A stretch of 64,000 nucleotides of DNA from Terebella lapidaria (taxonomy: Eukaryota > Annelida > Polychaeta > Terebellida > Terebellidae): positions 310,001-374,000 of the forward strand of contig OX424556.1 of assembly GCA_949152475.1 (NCBI GenBank), given 5' to 3'. Made by a program: the position numbers and the translations under genes. Of the stretch, positions 58,956 to 64,000 are shown one piece after another. A model generated the notes under the pieces. The model was given only the letters and a program-made list of their open reading frames with translations, searched no databases and had not been told where the DNA came from. How positions within the stretch are numbered: the stretch's first letter is position 1; each line of letters starts with the position of its first letter.

Positions 58956-61178
58956 ATTAGCCCAAGGGCTAAGAAAGGTTACCGGACAATATACATTTTA
59001 GATATTAGCCTTTTGTCCAGTGACCTTGAAAATAAAGTCACTGATAAATTCAAGGCCATGAAATTTTCAACAAATATATCACTTCTAGTATGTCCACAAT
59101 AAATTCCTAAGCTGTAAAGTCGATAATAAGTGAGACATTAGCCATTCTGTGATGTGACCTTGAAAATGAGGTCAAAGTTCAAGTTCAAGGTCATGAAAAT
59201 ATTCAGTATATATCATTCCTCTATATTTGCAATTGATTCCTATGCTGTAAATGTAAGTATCAATCTATTACCACCAATACAATCAGATTTTTATGATGCC
59301 AATACGAAACGTAAAATACTACATTTTGCAATAGAAACAAACAAAGCCCGACCCGAGTTTATCCAAAGACACACTGGCGTCTTCAGGGGCAGACAATGTG
59401 TTAAATGTAGTTGTTTCTACTGTACACCAGATGGAATTAGTATAGAACTGCCCAACAACCTATGAAAATAATTTAGAAATCCGAATCTAACCCCATGGAA
59501 CAGATACATGACAAGTACAAAAGTACCCAATCACAAGCCCGAAGGCTACTGAGTTGATGGTATCCTCGAGGACAGATTTAACGTCCGCCAGCAGTGACAC
59601 CGACTCGGTGGTATAAATGTAAGTATCAATCTATTACCACCAATACAATCAAATTTTGATGATGCCAATAAGAAACGTAAAATACAACATTTTGCAATAG
59701 AAACAAAGCCCGACCAAATAGTTTATCCAAAGACACACTGGCGTCATCAGGAGCAGATGTAAAGATGATAATAAGCGACATATTAGCCAGTTTGTTCTCT
59801 GACCTTGAAAATGAGATCAAAGGTCAAATTCTAGATCACCAAAATATTCAGTATACATCATTTCCTATATGTTCACTATGGACCCCTAAGCTGTAAATTT
59901 GATAATAAGCGAGATATAAGCCATTTTGTATTCTGACCTTGAAAATAAAATGACTAACCTCGAAATTTAGGTCAAGGGTCAAATTCAAGGTCACTAGAAT
60001 ATTCAGCATATATCATTTCCTATATGTTCACAATTGATTCCTAAGCTGCAGAGTCGCTAATAAGCAAGATATTGGCCATTTTGTCCTGTGACCTTGAAAA
60101 TGAGGTCAAGGTCAAATTCAAGGTCACAAGAATATTCAGCATATATCATTTCCTATATGTTCACAATTGATTCCTAAGCCGTAAAGTCGATAATAAGGGA
60201 GATATTAGCAATTTTGTCCTGTGACCTTGGAAATGAGGTCAAAGGTCAAATTCAAGGTCACGAGAATCTTCAGCATATATCATTTCCTATATGTTCACAA
60301 TGGATTCCTAAGCTGTAAAGTCGATAATAAGTGAGATATTAGCCATTTTGTTCTGTGACCTTGAAAATGAGGCCAAAGGTCAAATTCAAGGTCATGAGAA
60401 TATTCAGCATATATCATTTCCTATATGTTCACAATGGATTCCTAAGCTGTAAAGTCGATAATAAGCGAGATATTAGCCATTTTGTCCTGTGACCTTGAAA
60501 ATGAGGTCAAAGGTCAAATTCAAAGTCACGAGAATATTCAGCATATATCATTTCCTATATGTTCACAATTGATTTCTAAGCTGTAAAGTCGATAATAAGC
60601 GAGATATTAGCCATTTTGTCCTGTGACCTTGAAAATGAGGTCAAAGGTCAAATTCAAGGTCACGAGAATATTCAGCATATATCATTTCCTATATGTCCAC
60701 AATTGATCCTAGTCTCTAATCTCAATATTAAGTGAGATATTAGGCTTAATGTGTCCCATTATAAAGCATAAGAGAATTTAACATGGGAAAGTCCCATTTG
60801 GGCCGAGTTTGGGCCCAAAATAGCCCACTTCGAGCGATTCAAGGGCAACGAAATTTATACATGTCACTGAGGTACATATGAGAAGTGTTATGCATGAATA
60901 AGAAAAAAAGTTACTGAACAGATTTTGAGGAAACGACAGCCAAAGTCCAAAATTGGCCATTTTTCGACGAAAACGGCCGCCATTTTGAAATAATTGCGAA
61001 AATCAAAAAACTAAAAAATACCTCCCTCTCGAAGTATTTTTAGGCATTTTTGTGCAAAATTTCAGAAAGATTCGATCGTAAACTTTAAAGATAAAAATGT
61101 AGACGGACGACGACGACGGACGACGGACGCAACGCCACGGCAATAGGTTATCGGACCAAAGGTCCGGTAACCTAAAAA
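58956..61178 (+). mobile_element. Complete family A element carrying the foreign segment (~2.2 kb)
   Basis: Twin of 50002-52115 with the same inserted segment at 59254-59765, about nine units, a diverged 3' region, GACGACGACGG tract, hairpin and CCTAAAAAA. Confidence 0.87.
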
Positions 61179-62596
61179 ATTAGGCCAAGGGCCAAAGATA
61201 GGTTACCGGACAATGTTTAATATTTTAGGTATTAGCCAGGTCACTGGTTGAATTCAAGGTCAAGAGAATATTCAGCATATATAACATTAAGCATATATCA
61301 TGTCCACAGTTGATTGCTAAGCTGTAAGTTCAATAATCAGAGAGATATTAGCAATTTTATGCTGTAGCCTTGAAAATGAAGGGGCAAAGGTCAAATTCAA
61401 GGTCATCAAAATATTCAGTGTATATCATTTTCTATATCATGTATATCATGTCCACAATTGATTCCCAAGCCATACAGTCAATAGAGGAGCAAGATATGAG
61501 CCAGTTTGTCCTTGGACCTTGGAAATGAGGTCAGAGGTCAAATTCAAAGTCACGAGAATATTCAGCATATATCATTTCCTATATGTCCACAATTGATTCC
61601 TAAGCTGTAAAATCGATAATAAGTGAGATATTAGCCATTTTGTCCTGTGACCTTGAAAATGAGGTCAAAGGTCAAATTCAAGGTCATGACAATAATCTGC
61701 ATATATCATTTCCTATATGTTCATAATTGATTGCTAAGCTGTAAAGTCGATAACAAGCGAGATATTAGCCATTTTGTCCTGTGACCTTGAAAATGAGGTC
61801 GAAGGTCAAATTCAAGGTCATCAGAATATTCAGCATATATCATTTCCTATATGTCCACAATTGATTCCTAAGCTGTAGAGTCGATAATAAGCGAGATATA
61901 AGCCATTTTGTGCTCTGACCTTGAAACTGAGGTCAGAGGTCAAATTCAAGGTCACGAGAATATTCAGAATATATCATTTCCTATATGTCCACAATTGATT
62001 CCTAAGCTGTAGAGTCGATAATAAGCGAGATATAAGCCATTTTGTGCTCTGACCTTGAAAGTGAGGTCAGAGGTCAAATTCAAGGTCACGAGAATATTCA
62101 GCATATATCATTTCCTATAGGTCCACAATTGACTCCTAGTCTCTAATCTCAATATCAAGTGAGATATTAGGCATAATGTGTCCCATTATAAAGCATAGGA
62201 GAATTTAACATGGGAAAGTCCCATTTGAGCCGAGTTTGGGCCAAAATGGCCCACTTCGAGCGATTGAAGCGCAACGAAATTTATAGACATCATAGGAGTA
62301 CATATGAGGAGTGTTATTTATCAAAAAGAAAAAAAGTTACTGAACAGATTTTGAGAAAATGGCCGCCAAAGTCCAAAATCAGGCATTTTTCGTCGAAAAC
62401 GGCCGTCATTTTGAAAAAAATGCGAAAATCAAAAAACTAAAAAATACCTCCTTCTTGAATTATTTTTAAGTATTTTTGTGCAAAATTTCAGAAAAATTCG
62501 CCTGTAAACAAAAAAGATAAAAATGTGGACGACGACGACGACGGACGCAACGCCATGCCAATAGGTTATCGGACCATAGGTCCGGTAACCTAAAAA
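61179..62596 (+). mobile_element. Complete family A element (~1.42 kb), near-twin of 47165-48587
   Basis: Both ends present; basic 76-codon frame at 62210-62440. Differs from the 47165 copy at scattered bases only, by eye. Confidence 0.88.
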
Positions 62597-63037
62597 GTAC
62601 ACCCTAGAGATGTTTGTCTAGGGCGACGAGTCCGAAAATAACGTCCGTTTCGCTCTACGACGCACGGTTTCCGAGATATGCAGGAAGCCTCAAGTATGAA
62701 TCAGCAAAAAATTATTTTGACCTCTAGGTCAAAGGTCGTTTGACGGATCGATCCCAAAATCAATAGGGTTCTTCCCTGGTGGCATATGAACCTCCATGCA
62801 GAGTTCTGCAACTATTGCATAAATATTTTTCCAGTTATCGTCCGGAAACCAAGTCTTAAAATTAGCCTTGATTTCATCCTCACGGACCTCACGGACCTCC
62901 GATCCGGCTCAAAAAGAATAGGGTTCTTCCTCATATCATTTCTGACTTGCGGTGAAAATTTGACAAGGATCCGTCAAAGCAATCTAAAGTTATCGTCCGG
63001 AAACCAAAAGTGGCGGAAAAAGAAAAAAAAATAAAAA
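62597..63037 (+). mobile_element. Family B 3' fragment
   Basis: TACACCCTAGAGATGTTTGT, last unit, post-array block and AAAG-rich end leading into A. No B start, no terminal hairpin. Closely matches 20190-20640 and 49570-49990. Confidence 0.8.
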
Positions 63038-64000
63038 ATTAGGCCAAGGGCCGAAGATAGGTTACCGGACAATGTTTAATATTTTAGATGTTAGCCAGGT
63101 CACTGGTTGAATTCAAGGTCAAGAGAATATATCATGTCCACAGTTGATTGCTAAGCTGTAAATTCAATAATCAGAGAGATATTAGCAATTTTATGCTGTG
63201 GCCTTGAAAATGAAGGGGCAAAGGTCAAATTCAAGGTCATCAAAATATTCAATGTATATCATTTTCTATATCATGTCCACAATTGATTCCCAAGCCATAC
63301 AGTCAATAGAGGAGCTAGATATGAGCCAGTTTGTCCTTGGACCTTGAAAATGAGGTCAGAGGTCAAATTCAAGGTCACGAGAATATTCAGCATATATCAT
63401 TTCCTATATATCCACAATTGATTCCTAAGCTGTAAAATCGATAATAAGTGAGATATTAGCCATTTTGTCCTGTGACCTTGAAAATGAGGTCAAAGGTCAA
63501 ATTCAAGGTCATGACAATAATCTGCATATATCATTTCCTATATGTTCATAATTGATTGCTAAGCTGTAAAGTCAATAACAAGCGAGATATTAGCCATTTT
63601 GTCCTGTGACCTTGAAAATGAGTTCGAAGGTCAAATTCAAGGTCATCAGAATATTCAGCATATATCATTTCCCATATGTCCACAATTGATCCCTAAGCTG
63701 TAGAGTCGATAATAAGCGAGATATAAGCCCTTTTGTGCTCTGACCTTGAAACTGAGGTCAGGGGTCAAATTCAAGGTCACGAGAATATACAGAATATATT
63801 ATTTCCTATATGTCCACAATTGATTCCAAAGCTGTAAAGTCGATAATAAGCGAGATATACATGTAAGCCAATTCGTGCTCTGACCTTGAAACTGAGGTCA
63901 GGGGTCAAATTCAAGGTCACGAGAATATTCAGCATATATCATCCTATATGTCCACAATTGATTCCTAAGCTGTAAAATCCATAATAAGTGAGATATTAGC
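63038..64000 (+). mobile_element. Family A element, cut by the window edge
   Basis: ATTAGGCCAAGGGCCGAAG + AGGTTACCGGACA and about six units; 3' end outside the window. Confidence 0.85.

Overview
The window is animal (metazoan) nuclear DNA, most likely from a marine invertebrate. It has spliced GT-AG exons of a conserved animal gene, introns of 8 to 10 kb, a DIRS-type retroelement, several MITEs, and a very high load of interspersed elements with internal minisatellites. The phylum cannot be fixed from sequence alone. No tRNA, rRNA, CRISPR or prokaryotic operon was seen.

The one recognisable host gene is the N-terminal part of a MORC2-like gene (GHKL ATPase chromatin silencer) on the minus strand. 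Its seven coding exons are 55085-55021, 54914-54826, 54708-54640, 53533-53443, 43336-43228, 42789-42715 and 34189-33969. They join in frame into about 239 residues carrying the N-box, DxGxG and GxxGxG ATPase motifs. No further exon was found between 33968 and 1, so intron 7 runs off the window or the next exon was missed.

Almost everything else is four related repeat families, named here A, B, C and D. Family A starts ATTAGCCCAAGGGCT..AGGTTACCGGACA and ends in a GAC-rich tract, a hairpin (AGGTTATCGGACC / GGTCCGGTAACCT) and AAAAA. Family B starts ACTAGACGTCAAGGCC and ends in the hairpin AAGGCATTTC / GAAATGCCTT. Families C and D have 5' ends of the type CATAGG/CATAGC..AGCTTACCGGC; D-type 3' ends are AGCTTATCGGCCC / GGGCCGTAAGCT plus AAAAA. 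A and C carry arrays of a ~134-bp unit and B an array of a ~146-bp unit, all rich in AGGTCA half-sites. They lack obvious target duplications, have end hairpins and internal minisatellites, and so look like Helitron/Helentron-type non-autonomous elements (HINE-like), but no Rep/helicase is present and the class is an inference.

Layout: 1-32.4 kb is stacked A/B/C/D elements with small islands of other sequence (split MITE at 0.9-1.6 kb, foldback and 15-bp array at 7.0-7.5 kb, a 933-bp higher-order repeat at 14.9-17.7 kb, six consecutive 3' ends at 31.9-32.4 kb). 32.4-37.3 kb holds two tandem arrays, MORC2 exon 7, an inverted old B element and a MITE. 37.4-42.0 kb is a broken DIRS-like element inside MORC2 intron 6. 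42.2-53.4 kb is MORC2 exons 6 and 5 and intron 4, filled with head-to-tail A elements. 53.4-55.1 kb is MORC2 exons 4 to 1, with a 37-bp minisatellite grown from the exon 3 splice donor. 55.4-64 kb is again A/B/D elements. Nearly all A-D elements lie on the plus strand, antisense to MORC2.
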